A DNA stretch of 64,000 nt from Sphingomonas jeddahensis (lineage in GTDB: Bacteria; Pseudomonadota; Alphaproteobacteria; Sphingomonadales; Sphingomonadaceae): contig NZ_MPSB01000007.1 in the NCBI RefSeq assembly GCF_001981525.1, positions 1 to 64,000 of the forward strand, in the 5' to 3' direction. Shown piece after piece: positions 8,017 through 17,380 of the stretch. Positions within the stretch are counted from its first letter, which is position 1; the number at the start of each line of letters is the position of its first letter. The notes beneath the pieces were generated by a model. The model was not told the origin of the DNA. It saw only the letters and a list, made by a program, of their open reading frames with translations, and made no database searches. Position numbers and translations under genes: made by a program.

Positions 8017-8577
8017 ATGAGCAAGGCCATCGTCGACACCGCCTCCATTCCCGGCTGGGGCGTGGATGCCGATCCGGACAATGATCCGACCTATCCGATG
8101 CGGCATATCGAGAACCAGCAAAGCCGCGGGCTGACATGGGATCGACCGGCGCAGCAGCGCCCCGACGTCGAGATATTGCAATCGATCGAGCACAATCGGC
8201 TGCCGGCTGTGATCGGCACGTCCACCCCGCCGGCTGGCCTCAGCGGGGCGATCCGCCGTTCTGCCTTTCGCCGCAGCGAATCCGACTGGTGGCATTGGCT
8301 GCTGCTGATGGGTGCGGATCGGCTGAATGTCGTGGAAGGAGTGGTGCAGGATCTCGCGCGGGGCAAAGTGCCCAACGTGCCGGCCGAACTCGGCTGGCGA
8401 TCCGAACTGCGCCACAATCCCGCTGGCATGGCGAAGAAAGCGGGGGTGGTCGTGGCGCTCGGCGCCGCCCTGTTCGCCTGGTCACGCCAGGGGCGATCGG
8501 GCCGCGCAAAGCCGCACGCGCGCGAGGGCGCCGGTGAGCACCGTGACCATGGGGACGTGACCTTTCCGAGGTACTGA
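8017..8577 (+). CDS. Conserved hypothetical protein with one membrane segment
   Basis: 186 residues. The N-terminus (I-P-G-W-G-V-D-A-D-P-x-N-D-P-T-Y-P-M) is a recognisable conserved opening seen in proteins encoded beside zinc dehydrogenases in sphingomonads and other alphaproteobacteria. A single hydrophobic stretch near 142-156 precedes a basic, disordered tail. Start is supported by GGAGA 8 bases upstream, and the gene lies 12 bp behind the dehydrogenase, so they are probably cotranscribed. Function unknown; a membrane anchor or partner for the dehydrogenase is only a guess. Confidence 0.7.
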   Translation: MSKAIVDTASIPGWGVDADPDNDPTYPMRHIENQQSRGLTWDRPAQQRPDVEILQSIEHNRLPAVIGTSTPPAGLSGAIRRSAFRRSESDWWHWLLLMGADRLNVVEGVVQDLARGKVPNVPAELGWRSELRHNPAGMAKKAGVVVALGAALFAWSRQGRSGRAKPHAREGAGEHRDHGDVTFPRY

Positions 8578-8858
8578 GCCGCTGGCGCTCTCGTCCACTC
8601 TGGCCGCCGACATCGGCGTCAGAACATCAGGCGGATGGAGGCACTGGGCGTGGGCGACTAACGCCCACGCCCACACGAGCTGGCATGCGGGCAATGGACG
8701 AGCCAAGCCGGCTTCACAACGCGCCGCGCCGCGGAATACGCGTGGTTTATCAACGACCTGCAACCCGCTCGCTCAGCATTTTCATTGAACCAGGTTAGTC
8801 TCCGGGAACGAGCCCCCATCGTGCCTCTTTATCGATCACGACAGAAAGGAGGCCGAAG

Positions 8859-11081
8859 TTGTCGGTGACGACGAAGAACAGATCATCCATGGCTGTGAGC
8901 CCACATCTGCTGGCTCTCAAAGCGACGCTCGACGAGGACGGCAAGGGGCTGGCAAGCTTTACGACGGGTGAGCTTGAGGTCGAGGTCCGGGCGGCGCATG
9001 ATTCCGTCTTCGCGATCGTGCGGCGACCGGGGCAGGGCGGGCTGGCAGTGCGCGTGGCCTATCCGGCTGCTCCCTTCCGCTGCAAGGCGCTGCGCTGCGG
9101 GCCGGGGGAGGCGGCGCGGATCGAGGTGACCAGCCCCACTGGCACGCACATCATCACCTTCTTCAAGAGCCGCGAAGCGCTCGAGCGGCTGCGGATCACG
9201 GTGGAGCTGACGCCAGCCGCGACGATGGTCCTGCCGTTCGCGCCGCGTGATCTTTACCCGCTGGGGATCAATGACGATCCCCTTGCCGCGCGCGGGAATG
9301 TCGAAGCGTCTCAGCGTGGGCTCAACGCGGGCATGCTCTATTTCCGGATTGACGAGCCGGCATTCGGCAACGTTCTTTATCTTCAGAACTTCACCGCACT
9401 GAACGACTATTTTCGCCCCACCGGCACGACCCCGGACGGCGCTGTTGGCGGCGAGTGGCCGGAGCTTGGCTATCTCCTGCCGGCTGCATCTCGCGAGGCG
9501 GCAGCCGAAGGGGTGGCGTTGGAGGCGGGAGAGCCGGTTACGATATCGGACGTGATCCTCGTCTTCCGGCACGAGGCGCCCCCCCAAGAGCGCGAATCGG
9601 CACGGCAGTTCGTCCAGATGCTTGGCACGGCGTATCAAATTATGGACTTGCCGGCGGTCGAGTATCGCGACTGGGTGGATCGCGCAGAGCGCGCAGCACG
9701 CGATCTGGCCGAGGCGCCGGCAGCGACCATCCGCCATTACGGCAATTTGTACGTCCATCCGTACACCGACGCCGAATACCCCGACATCATGGTGCAAATG
9801 TCTGTGATCGCCGCGCTCCATGACTGGGGAAAGTGGCGCGGCGAGCCCGATCCGCTCGAAGCCGAGCTGAAGAAGGGGCTGCGCAAGTTCTATGATCCCA
9901 AGCTCAAGACCTTGCGGCGATACTTGCCAAACGTTGGCAAGGACAAGGATGCCGATGCCGTCGACAGCTGGTATCTTTATCACCCGCTGCTCAATCTCGG
10001 CAGGCTGGCGCTCGACGGGGACGAGGACGCGCGCACGCTGTTCATGGACTCTATCGACTATGCGATCCGGGCCGCGCAGCATTTCCAATATAAGTGGCCG
10101 ATCCAGTACAAGGTGACCGATTTCGCGGTGATCGAAGAGACGGCGCCGGCGGACGGGCGCGGGCAGACCGACGTTGGCGGGATCTATGCCTGGGTGATGC
10201 TGCAAGCGTTCGAGTTGACCGACGACAAGCGCTTCCTCGATGAAGCGACTGCCGCGATCGACACCGCCATGGGGCTGCGCTTCAACGTCAACTATCAGGC
10301 GAACCTCACCGCCTGGGGCGCGGCGGCGTGCATGCGGCTGTGGCGGATCACCAACCGCGACCTCTATCTGGAGCAGAGCTACGTCTATCTGGCCAGCTTC
10401 CTCCACAATGCGGTGATCTGGGAAAGCCGGATCGGCCACGCCGCATCCTATGAGACGTTCTTCGCCGTCACCTGTCTTCAGGACGCGCCGTACATGGCGA
10501 TGTACGAGTGTTTCGACAGTTTCGTCGCGTTCGAGCAGTACCTCAAAGATGGCGGGCCTGACCTCGAGCCCGAGGCGCGCATGCTGCTCAGCGAATATTG
10601 CAAATACGCGCTGTCACGCGCCTGGTATTATTATCCCGACGCGCTTCCGCCCGAGGCGATCGCCGACAAGCAGCGCAAGCCGAACGGTTACATTGACCCG
10701 AAGCTCTCCTTTCCGGTTGAGGACCTTTACCCGGATGGGCAACAGGCGGGACAGGTCGGGCAAGAGGTTTATGGCGCCGGCGCGGCCTTCATCTTCGCCA
10801 CCCGCGCGTTCCACCACGTGGAGGGCGCGCCGTTCCGGCTCTTCTGCGACTATCTGGTGCGCAGTGTGGAGCGCACCGGCGATCGCGCGCTCACGATCAC
10901 GCTCGACGGCGGGGAGACCTGCGTCGCCAATCTCCGGTTCGTACGGCTGAAGCGGCGCAAGCTGACCAAGACGACGGTGATGACGGCTGGCGGCGATACG
11001 CTGCGTGCGCACGCCGTTTCCGAGGATCGTATCGACTATCACGTGCCCGCCGACGGCCGGCTCGTGATCACGTGGGAATAA
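8859..11081 (+). CDS. Large protein of unknown function, possible alpha/alpha-barrel
   Basis: 740 residues, no signal peptide and no membrane segments. Residues about 15-260 are beta-rich. About 260-620 are helical and rich in aromatic pairs such as D-S-W-Y-L-Y-H-P-L-L-N and R-A-W-Y-Y-Y-P-D, spaced like the hairpins of an alpha/alpha toroid; the last 100 residues are again beta-like. This layout recalls glycoside hydrolases or epimerases, but no catalytic motif is recognised. Start is TTG 8859, chosen because AAAGGAGG ends 6 bases upstream. The SDR gene follows after 15 bp, so the two form an operon. Confidence 0.7.
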   Translation: MSVTTKNRSSMAVSPHLLALKATLDEDGKGLASFTTGELEVEVRAAHDSVFAIVRRPGQGGLAVRVAYPAAPFRCKALRCGPGEAARIEVTSPTGTHIITFFKSREALERLRITVELTPAATMVLPFAPRDLYPLGINDDPLAARGNVEASQRGLNAGMLYFRIDEPAFGNVLYLQNFTALNDYFRPTGTTPDGAVGGEWPELGYLLPAASREAAAEGVALEAGEPVTISDVILVFRHEAPPQERESARQFVQMLGTAYQIMDLPAVEYRDWVDRAERAARDLAEAPAATIRHYGNLYVHPYTDAEYPDIMVQMSVIAALHDWGKWRGEPDPLEAELKKGLRKFYDPKLKTLRRYLPNVGKDKDADAVDSWYLYHPLLNLGRLALDGDEDARTLFMDSIDYAIRAAQHFQYKWPIQYKVTDFAVIEETAPADGRGQTDVGGIYAWVMLQAFELTDDKRFLDEATAAIDTAMGLRFNVNYQANLTAWGAAACMRLWRITNRDLYLEQSYVYLASFLHNAVIWESRIGHAASYETFFAVTCLQDAPYMAMYECFDSFVAFEQYLKDGGPDLEPEARMLLSEYCKYALSRAWYYYPDALPPEAIADKQRKPNGYIDPKLSFPVEDLYPDGQQAGQVGQEVYGAGAAFIFATRAFHHVEGAPFRLFCDYLVRSVERTGDRALTITLDGGETCVANLRFVRLKRRKLTKTTVMTAGGDTLRAHAVSEDRIDYHVPADGRLVITWE

Positions 11082-11096
11082 GTTTGAGGAGTGACC

Positions 11097-11840
11097 ATGG
11101 CGATTGAGCATACCGACCTTGCCGGAAAGCGCATCCTGCTGACCGGCGGAACGACCGGGATCGGGCGGGCGACGCTGGAGCGCTTGGCGGGTGAGGGCGC
11201 GCGCGTTCTGACTTTCGGCCGCCACCAAGAGCCGCTGGAGGAGGCGCTGGCAAAGGCACGGAATGGTGGCGGCGAGGTGTTCGGGATCACCGCGGATTCC
11301 TCGACGCGTGAGGGCATCGAAAAGGTCTTTGCCGCAGTTGATGAGCAGCTGGGCGGCGTGGACATGCTGGTCGCCTGTGCCGCGCTTGGCGCCGAGCCGA
11401 TCCACGAAATGGCGGACGATGACTGGCGGTTGGTGATCGAGACCAACCTCACCGGCTATCTCGCCTGCGCCAAGGCCTCGATTGAGCGAATGGAGCGCCA
11501 GGGCGGCGGGCACCTGCTGTTCGTCGGATCGATCAGTACCGAGATCAAGGCCGAAGGGGAGAGCGTCTATGCCGCGACCAAGGCGGGCGTACAGGCGTTC
11601 GCCGAGACGCTGCGCAAGGAAATCGCCGACAATAACATCAAGGTGAGCGTTGTCCAGCCCGGCTCGGTCGAGAGCGACATGCAAGAATGCAGCGACGAGG
11701 AGAAACGCGACGCGGTCGCGGAGCAGCAGATGCTTCACGCGGAGGAAATCGCCGAAGCGATCCTGTTCGTCCTCACCCGCTCGCCGGCGTGCGACGTGGT
11801 GAACCTGCGTATCGAGCCGCGGATACAAAAGACGAGCTGA
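11097..11840 (+). CDS. Short-chain dehydrogenase/reductase
   Basis: 247 residues with the complete classical SDR signature: cofactor loop T-G-G-T-T-G-I-G, catalytic Ser in G-S-I-S, and Y-x-x-x-K as S-V-Y-A-A-T-K. The P-G-S-V-E segment follows as usual. An NAD(P)-linked oxidoreduction of an alcohol or ketone is expected; the substrate is unknown. ATG 11097 has GAGGAG at 11086-11091; a GTG at 11091 overlaps this site and is rejected. It sits directly behind the 740-residue protein and may act on the same compound. Confidence 0.85.
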   Translation: MAIEHTDLAGKRILLTGGTTGIGRATLERLAGEGARVLTFGRHQEPLEEALAKARNGGGEVFGITADSSTREGIEKVFAAVDEQLGGVDMLVACAALGAEPIHEMADDDWRLVIETNLTGYLACAKASIERMERQGGGHLLFVGSISTEIKAEGESVYAATKAGVQAFAETLRKEIADNNIKVSVVQPGSVESDMQECSDEEKRDAVAEQQMLHAEEIAEAILFVLTRSPACDVVNLRIEPRIQKTS

Positions 11841-11996
11841 GTGTCAGGCGGAGGCGATGCTCAGCTGTTGATCCTCGCGACCACGTGTTTGTATAGCATG
11901 CGTGTCGGACGGGCCGAGCTTGGCCGCCTCCTTGCGCAGCAAAGCTGCGCCGAGGTTGGACCCTTCCGCGACAGCGGCTCTTTTCCCCCGCGCCGC

Positions 11997-12938
11997 TCAT
12001 CTCTGGCTTGGTAGAACGTCCTCGATCAACAAGGAACGGGTGGACGCTAGCGCCGCACCGAGCAGTCCGGCCCGGTCGCGCAATTCGGTGCGCACCACCA
12101 CTTGATCGACGGGCCGCGTCAGCATGCCGGTGCGCACGCGCCGATCGAGTAACTCGATCAGCGGCTCGCAGTTGGACAGCCCCCCACCAACGGGCACGAT
12201 CGTCGCGGGAAAGCTATTGAGGAACGTCGCGATCGGCCCGGCGAGCAGCCGGCTGTAATATTCGATCGTCGTCCGACACGCGGCATCACCGGCGATCCAT
12301 CTCGACGTAATCTCCACGCTGGTCGCGTGAGCGCCGTCGTGCAGCCAAGCATGCAGCCGCTCCATGCCGCGCGCGCCGCCAATCGTGTCGAGGCAGCCGG
12401 TGCGCCCGCATCCGCATTCGAACACCGGCACGCTACCCGGCGCAATCGGCGAATCGACTAGGATCTCGCCATGCCCCCATTCGCCGCCAATGCCATGCGC
12501 ATCCACCAGTATCGTGCTATCTTCGACCAGTCCGCCGCCCACGCCCGTGCCTAGGATGATCCCGAACACGCGACGATGGTCGCGTCCGGCGCCCAGCGTA
12601 GCCTCTGCCAGCGCAAAGGCATCAGCATCGTTGATGATCGATACGGGCCGGTCAAGGGCGGCGCCGAAATCGTCAAAACGACGACCATGGACGCTGGGCG
12701 TGTTGGAACTGGTAATCGTGCCGCTCGCGGGATCGGCGACGCCGGCGAGCGAAATGCACACCGGTGTATCCGCGCCGATGATGCCGCCGTGGCGTTCGAG
12801 CGCATCGCGGAACAAAGTGACCAGCGCGTGCCAATCGCCGACGGGCGTAGGATGGCGCTGGCGATCGCGAATATCTCCGCTCGCGTCGACGATCCCCATA
12901 TCGACGAACGATCCGCCAATGTCGGCGCAAAGCCTCAC
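11997..12938 (-). CDS. nagK: ROK-family N-acetylglucosamine kinase
   Basis: 313 residues. The phosphate-binding D-I-G-G-S lies at the N-terminus, the acceptor-site Asp is in I-I-N-D-A-D-A-F, the glycine loop is G-T-G-V-G-G-G and the ROK zinc motif is E-C-G-C-G-R-T-G-C-L-D. It should phosphorylate GlcNAc at C6 after uptake. It is the last gene of the minus-strand operon nagP - cutC/nagB-II - nagA - kinase, which gives it the GlcNAc role rather than glucose. There is no N-terminal helix-turn-helix, so it is the enzyme and not a repressor. Confidence 0.85.
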   Translation of the reverse strand: MRLCADIGGSFVDMGIVDASGDIRDRQRHPTPVGDWHALVTLFRDALERHGGIIGADTPVCISLAGVADPASGTITSSNTPSVHGRRFDDFGAALDRPVSIINDADAFALAEATLGAGRDHRRVFGIILGTGVGGGLVEDSTILVDAHGIGGEWGHGEILVDSPIAPGSVPVFECGCGRTGCLDTIGGARGMERLHAWLHDGAHATSVEITSRWIAGDAACRTTIEYYSRLLAGPIATFLNSFPATIVPVGGGLSNCEPLIELLDRRVRTGMLTRPVDQVVVRTELRDRAGLLGAALASTRSLLIEDVLPSQR

Positions 12939-12969
12939 TCACACTCTCCTTGAAACAGAGTCGCTGCGC

Positions 12970-14103
12970 TCAACCGGCGGCGACCAGCTGGCCGCCGATC
13001 CACGTTCCGAGCGGGGCAAGATCGGCGCTCAGCCATGCGAGGTCCGCACGCGCACCCGGCCGCAGCGCGCCGCGGTCGTCCAGCGAGAGGAACGCCGCTG
13101 GCGCGCTCGCCGCCATCATCGACGCCTCGGCCACGCTCAGCCCGAGCATGCCAACCGCGTTGCGCACCGCCGTCGCCATGTCGAGCGCAGAGCCTGCGAG
13201 CGTGCCATTTTCCTCGACGCACACGCCGTCCACGATGTGGATCGTCTTACCTTGCAGATCAAAATGATCGGCATCGGTGCCGACCGTCGACATGGCATCT
13301 GTGACGAGCATGAAGCGGTCGCGCGGCCGCGCCGCCAGCGCGATGCGAAGCGCGGCCGGCGCGACATGCCGGCCATCGACGATCAGACCGGCATAAGCGC
13401 TCTGGTTCTCCAGCGTTGCGCCGACCACGCCCGGCTCGCGATGGTGCAGCGGCGACATGGCGTTGAACAGATGCGTCACGCCGCTCACCCCGGCGGCGAA
13501 GGCGCCGCGCATCGTGGCATAATCGGCATCGGTATGACCGGCCGAGACGATCACACCCACCGCCGTGAGCGCGCGGATATCGTCAGGCGTGCACATTTCT
13601 GGCGCTATCGTCACCATCGTGCGCCCGCGCGTCAGGCTGCTGAGCAGCCGGATCGCCTCGGCGTCCAGCCGCACGAAGCGCGAGGCATCATGCGTCCCCT
13701 TTCGCGCCGGGTTGAGGAAAGGTCCCTCGATATGGATGCCCACAACGCCAGGCACGCCCTCGGTGATGGCCTGTTCAGTCGCGCGCATCGCCAGATCGAC
13801 CCGGTCGAGCGTGTCCGAGATAAAGGTGGGCAGGAAGGCAGTGGTGCCGAACCTGGCGTGTGCTGCGCCCATCCGTGCAATTGCCTCAGCGCTGGGCTCG
13901 TCATTGAACAGCACGCCGCCACCACCGTTCACCTGCGTGTCGATAAAACCCGGCAGCAGCCAACCGCCTTCCAGATCAATCGTCAGGTCCGACGCGCCAT
14001 CGAGAGCAGCGACGATAAACCCGTCAGAGACATGCAGACGATCCGTCACGTGTCCATTGCTCAGCAAGACCGAGCCATTCTCGAATGTGATGCTGCCGGT
14101 CAT
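12970..14103 (-). CDS. nagA: N-acetylglucosamine-6-phosphate deacetylase
   Basis: 377 residues of the amidohydrolase superfamily. Family landmarks are H-I-E-G-P-F-L-N-P-A-R-K-G-T-H, S-A-G-H-T-D-A-D-Y, V-T-H-L-F-N-A-M-S-P and L-V-T-D-A-M, which carry the metal and substrate ligands and the catalytic Asp. It converts GlcNAc-6-P to glucosamine-6-P and acetate in the cytoplasm. The start codon overlaps the stop of the upstream fusion gene by four bases (ATGA), so translation is coupled; the kinase gene follows 31 bp downstream. Confidence 0.93.
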   Translation of the reverse strand: MTGSITFENGSVLLSNGHVTDRLHVSDGFIVAALDGASDLTIDLEGGWLLPGFIDTQVNGGGGVLFNDEPSAEAIARMGAAHARFGTTAFLPTFISDTLDRVDLAMRATEQAITEGVPGVVGIHIEGPFLNPARKGTHDASRFVRLDAEAIRLLSSLTRGRTMVTIAPEMCTPDDIRALTAVGVIVSAGHTDADYATMRGAFAAGVSGVTHLFNAMSPLHHREPGVVGATLENQSAYAGLIVDGRHVAPAALRIALAARPRDRFMLVTDAMSTVGTDADHFDLQGKTIHIVDGVCVEENGTLAGSALDMATAVRNAVGMLGLSVAEASMMAASAPAAFLSLDDRGALRPGARADLAWLSADLAPLGTWIGGQLVAAG

Positions 14104-15872
14104 CGAGTCTCGGTCACTTTCTTCAGGTGTGGCGGCGCGTCCGGGTTGATCCCGCGGGCGACGGCCAAGGCGTTCACAAAGCGATAGAAGCTCTGCACCA
14201 TCAGGACCGGTTCCAGCACCGGATCTGCCGCGATCGCCGGTAATCGCCCGCCGGCGGTGGCATCGGCCAGCAGCGCCACGGCACCGCGCTCGGCAAACTG
14301 AACGGCTGCGGCACGCACGTCATCGCCTGAGGTATCGGACGTGGCGAATCCCAACAGCGGAAATCCCCGTCCGACGATCGCCATCGGCCCGTGCCGGACT
14401 TCAGCGGCCGAAAAAGCCTCGGCGTGCAAGCCACAGGTTTCCTTGAACTTCAGGGCCGCTTCCTGCGCCACGCCAAAGCCATAGCCGCGGCCGAGTACAA
14501 ACAGGTTGCGTGCGCCGAGCAGCGGCGGCAGCGCCGAGCTCCAGTCCAGCGCGAAGGCCTGCGCCATCGTGGATGGCAGCTCGGCGAGACGGTTTGTTAG
14601 ACCATCGTCCCCCGCCCAGGCGGCGGCGAGGCCGGCCTGTGCAGCGAGGGACGCGATATAGGATTTGGTCGCCGCCACCGATCGCTCCGGCCCCGCGCAC
14701 AGCGGCAAAACCTCGTGAGCCAGGGCGGCGAGTGGCGACTCCTCGTCATTGACCAAAGCAACAACAAAGGCGCCTGCATCCTTGTATGCCGTGGCCGAGG
14801 CAAGCAGGTCCGGGCTGCGGCCCGACTGCGAGATGGCAAGGCACAATGCGCCTTCTGCGCGCATCGGTGTGTCGAAAACCGAGGCGATCGACAGCGCTGC
14901 GGAGGCGACCGGGATGCCGATCTTGGTTTCGAAGAGATACTTGCCATACGTCGCCGCGTGATCCGACGAGCCGCGCGCGCAGGTAACGATGAAGGGCGGC
15001 GGCTGATCGCGCAGCCGCGTGACGATCCGTTCGATGGTTGCCCTGTTGCGGTCGAGCAGCCGCGCCACCACCGCCGGCGCCTCGCCGGCCTCGGAATGCA
15101 TCAGCGTCGTTGCAGGATCGGGGGGTATGGCTCCAGGTGCAGGTGCGGCGGGCGCACGCTGCAATGCTGCCCGCAGTGCGGCGACTTCGGCACGGTCGGT
15201 GGTGCGTGCCAGCGCCGTTTCGAATCCCATCTCTACCGACTTCGGCCACGCGTGGCGCGGCATGGAACAGGACGCATGAACTGCGCGCACTCCCGTCCGC
15301 GCCACGAGCGCCGCGACATTCACCGCGCGCACCCCGCTGCCTGCCAGTATCTCCACCCGGTCGCCCGCGCGCTCTCGCATTTCGGCGATCGTATCCAAGC
15401 CCTCGCTCGCGATGGATGCGCCGCCCGAGGTCAGGATCGTCGCAATGCCTAGCCGCGCGGCAATGTCCACCGTCGTCGCGGGATCCCGCAGCAAGTCCAC
15501 GGCGCGGTGCAGCGTTACGTCCAACCCCTCTGCGCGCGCGACCAGCGCCTCGAGCAGCGGAATGTCGAGCCCGCCGTCCACCGTCAGCGCACCGATCACC
15601 ACCCCGCTCAGCCCGGCCTCGCGCGCCGCGTCGATATCGCGAAGCATCGTCGCTTTCTCGGCCTCGTCATAGTGGAAGTCGCCTTCGCGCGGCCGGATCA
15701 TCGCCCGCACCGGCACCGGGCAGTCGCGGGCGAGCGCCAGCAGTCCCGGCGTTGGGGTGAGCCCGCCCAGCGCCAGCGCCGAGCACAATTCGATTCGGTC
15801 CGCCCCGCCAGCCACGGCATCGCGCAAGCCCTGCGGGCTATCGACGCAAATCTCGATCAGCACGTCGCCCAC
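14100..15872 (-). CDS. Fusion of CutC-family TIM barrel and SIS-type glucosamine-6-phosphate deaminase (NagB-II)
   Basis: About 590 residues in one frame. Residues 1-240 are a CutC-family protein (I-E-I-C-V-D-S, G-G-A-D-R-I-E-L-C-S-A-L, M-I-R-P-R-x-G-D-F, L-T-S-G-G, G-S-G-V). An Ala/Pro-rich linker (about 240-257) joins it to a two-SIS-domain deaminase of the NagB-II type (C-A-R-G-S-S-D-H, I-S-Q-S-G-R-S-P-D, E-V-R-H-G-P-M), which converts glucosamine-6-P to fructose-6-P and ammonia. GTG 15872 is chosen because GGAGG lies 9-10 bases upstream and it follows the permease stop by 4 bp. The internal ATG at 15101 could start the deaminase alone but has no ribosome binding site. The role of the CutC part is unknown. 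Confidence 0.88.
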   Translation of the reverse strand: MGDVLIEICVDSPQGLRDAVAGGADRIELCSALALGGLTPTPGLLALARDCPVPVRAMIRPREGDFHYDEAEKATMLRDIDAAREAGLSGVVIGALTVDGGLDIPLLEALVARAEGLDVTLHRAVDLLRDPATTVDIAARLGIATILTSGGASIASEGLDTIAEMRERAGDRVEILAGSGVRAVNVAALVARTGVRAVHASCSMPRHAWPKSVEMGFETALARTTDRAEVAALRAALQRAPAAPAPGAIPPDPATTLMHSEAGEAPAVVARLLDRNRATIERIVTRLRDQPPPFIVTCARGSSDHAATYGKYLFETKIGIPVASAALSIASVFDTPMRAEGALCLAISQSGRSPDLLASATAYKDAGAFVVALVNDEESPLAALAHEVLPLCAGPERSVAATKSYIASLAAQAGLAAAWAGDDGLTNRLAELPSTMAQAFALDWSSALPPLLGARNLFVLGRGYGFGVAQEAALKFKETCGLHAEAFSAAEVRHGPMAIVGRGFPLLGFATSDTSGDDVRAAAVQFAERGAVALLADATAGGRLPAIAADPVLEPVLMVQSFYRFVNALAVARGINPDAPPHLKKVTETR

Positions 15873-15876
15873 CGGC

Positions 15877-17196
15877 TCAGCCCTCCGCCCGGCCAGGCGC
15901 GGCGTCGCTGCGCCCCACCACGGCCGCCGCCGCGCCACCCGCGCGGTATCCGCGCAGCGCGTAGAACAGGATATAGGCATAGGCCGGTGCCATCAGCGCC
16001 ACGAACACGGTCTGAAACGGCGCATGTGCCTTCAGCACGGCGAACAGCTGCGGAATGATTGCGCCGCCGCAAATGCCCATGATCATGATCGCCGAGCCCG
16101 TCTCGGTATGCCGCCCGAGCCCGCGGATCGCGAGCGGGAAGATCGCCGGCCACATCATCGCATTGGCAAAGCCCAGCGCCGCGACGAAGCCAACCGAGAC
16201 ATAGTCGCGCGTCAGGAAGGCGCATAACGTAAAGACGATCCCCAGCACCGCCGATATCGCCAGATACCGTTCCTGCGACACGAAGCGCGGGATCAGCACC
16301 AGCCCGACGAGATAACCGACCAGCATGCCGCCCAGCGTCAGCGACGTGAAAAACGCGGTCTGCTCGGTCGGCAGCCCGAACGCCTGGCCGTAGATGCCGA
16401 TCGCATCGCCCGCCATCACCTCGACACCGACGTAGAGAAACAGGCACAGCACGCCCAGCCACAGGTGCGGAAAGCCGCCCAGGCCGCGCCGGTCGCCGTG
16501 GTCCGCCAATCGCGGCTCGTCCGCCGGCTTGATCTCGGGCAGCGGCGAATAGCGCACGAACAGCCCCAGCAGCGCCAGCAACGCGGCCATGATCATATAG
16601 GGCGTGTGGATCTGCGCAGCGAAGCTCTCCAGCAGCCGTTCACGCGCCGCCGCATCCGACAAAGCGGCAAGCTGCGCTTCCAGTTCGCCGATGCCGCTCA
16701 GCACCAATATGCCCAGCACGATCGGCGCCAGTATGCCGGCGATCTTGTTGCAGATCCCCATCACCGCGATCCGCTGCGCCGCGCTTTCGATCGGGCCGAC
16801 GATGGAGATATAGGGATTGGCGGCGGTCTGCAGGATCGACAGGCCGGCACCGATCACGAACAGGCCCGTCAGCGCGCCGGGAAAGATGCGCATCGTCGCG
16901 AACTGCCCAAACATCGCCGCACCCGCCGCCATCACCAGCAGGCCCAGCGTCATGCCCTTCTTCATGCCCGTGCGTCGCAGGATCCAGGCCGCGGGCAGGG
17001 CCAGGAAGAAATACGACATGTAGAACACCATCGGCACCAGAAATGCCGAGACGTCGTCGAGCGTGAAGGCGAATTTGACGAAGGTGATCAGCGGGCCGTT
17101 CAGCCAAGTGACGAACCCGAAGATGAAGAACATCACGCCGATGATCGCGATCGTCATTGGAGATTGCCGGCTGGTCGTGCCGGTGTAGGTAGCCAT
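15877..17196 (-). CDS. nagP: N-acetylglucosamine MFS permease
   Basis: 439 residues with about 12 membrane segments and a long central loop near 230. The start (I-I-G-V-M-F-F-I-F-G-F-V-T-W-L-N-G-P-L) is the signature of the FucP/NagP sugar-proton symporter family, in which the W-L-N motif lies in helix 1. I-L-Q-T-A-A-N-P-Y is another family segment. It is the first gene of the GlcNAc catabolic operon. It should carry free GlcNAc across the inner membrane, after outer-membrane passage that the TonB-dependent receptor at 18651 may provide. Confidence 0.9.
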   Translation of the reverse strand: MATYTGTTSRQSPMTIAIIGVMFFIFGFVTWLNGPLITFVKFAFTLDDVSAFLVPMVFYMSYFFLALPAAWILRRTGMKKGMTLGLLVMAAGAAMFGQFATMRIFPGALTGLFVIGAGLSILQTAANPYISIVGPIESAAQRIAVMGICNKIAGILAPIVLGILVLSGIGELEAQLAALSDAAARERLLESFAAQIHTPYMIMAALLALLGLFVRYSPLPEIKPADEPRLADHGDRRGLGGFPHLWLGVLCLFLYVGVEVMAGDAIGIYGQAFGLPTEQTAFFTSLTLGGMLVGYLVGLVLIPRFVSQERYLAISAVLGIVFTLCAFLTRDYVSVGFVAALGFANAMMWPAIFPLAIRGLGRHTETGSAIMIMGICGGAIIPQLFAVLKAHAPFQTVFVALMAPAYAYILFYALRGYRAGGAAAAVVGRSDAAPGRAEG

Positions 17197-17317
17197 CTGC
17201 GCCCCCCTTTGGCGATGTGCTCGCTCCCGCTGCTTTGGTTCAGCGAACGAACAAACGTCGAGCGCCAGCGGCGGCTGCGACGCGTGGGACTAGCTACGGC
17301 GTCCTTCTGGGCCTTGT

Positions 17318-17332
17318 CAAATTGCGAATTTG
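17318..17332. promoter_or_regulatory. Perfect palindrome, candidate ROK-regulator operator
   Basis: CAAATT-GCG-AATTTG is a perfect 6+6 dyad with a 3-bp centre, in the 230-bp region between nagP and the divergent ROK regulator. It lies about 120 bp upstream of nagP. An AT-rich arm around a CG-containing centre resembles the NagC/Mlc operator type known from E. coli. That it binds the neighbouring ROK protein is inference. Confidence 0.45.
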
Positions 17333-17380
17333 TTGCGGTCTGGTGCTCAAGATCGTCACATGCTTGCAACATGGTTCGGA

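Noticed and set aside
6313..8415. 700-aa minus-strand frame opposite the dehydrogenase
   Set aside because: Antisense shadow of the zinc dehydrogenase and its neighbour; the composition (H, R, A, Q rich) is typical of such shadows.
8790..8845. GGAAC-like motif upstream of the 740-aa protein gene
   Set aside because: GGAAC is present, but at 16-17 bases the -10 position reads TCTT or CTTT, not nGTT, so it is not a convincing EcfG promoter.
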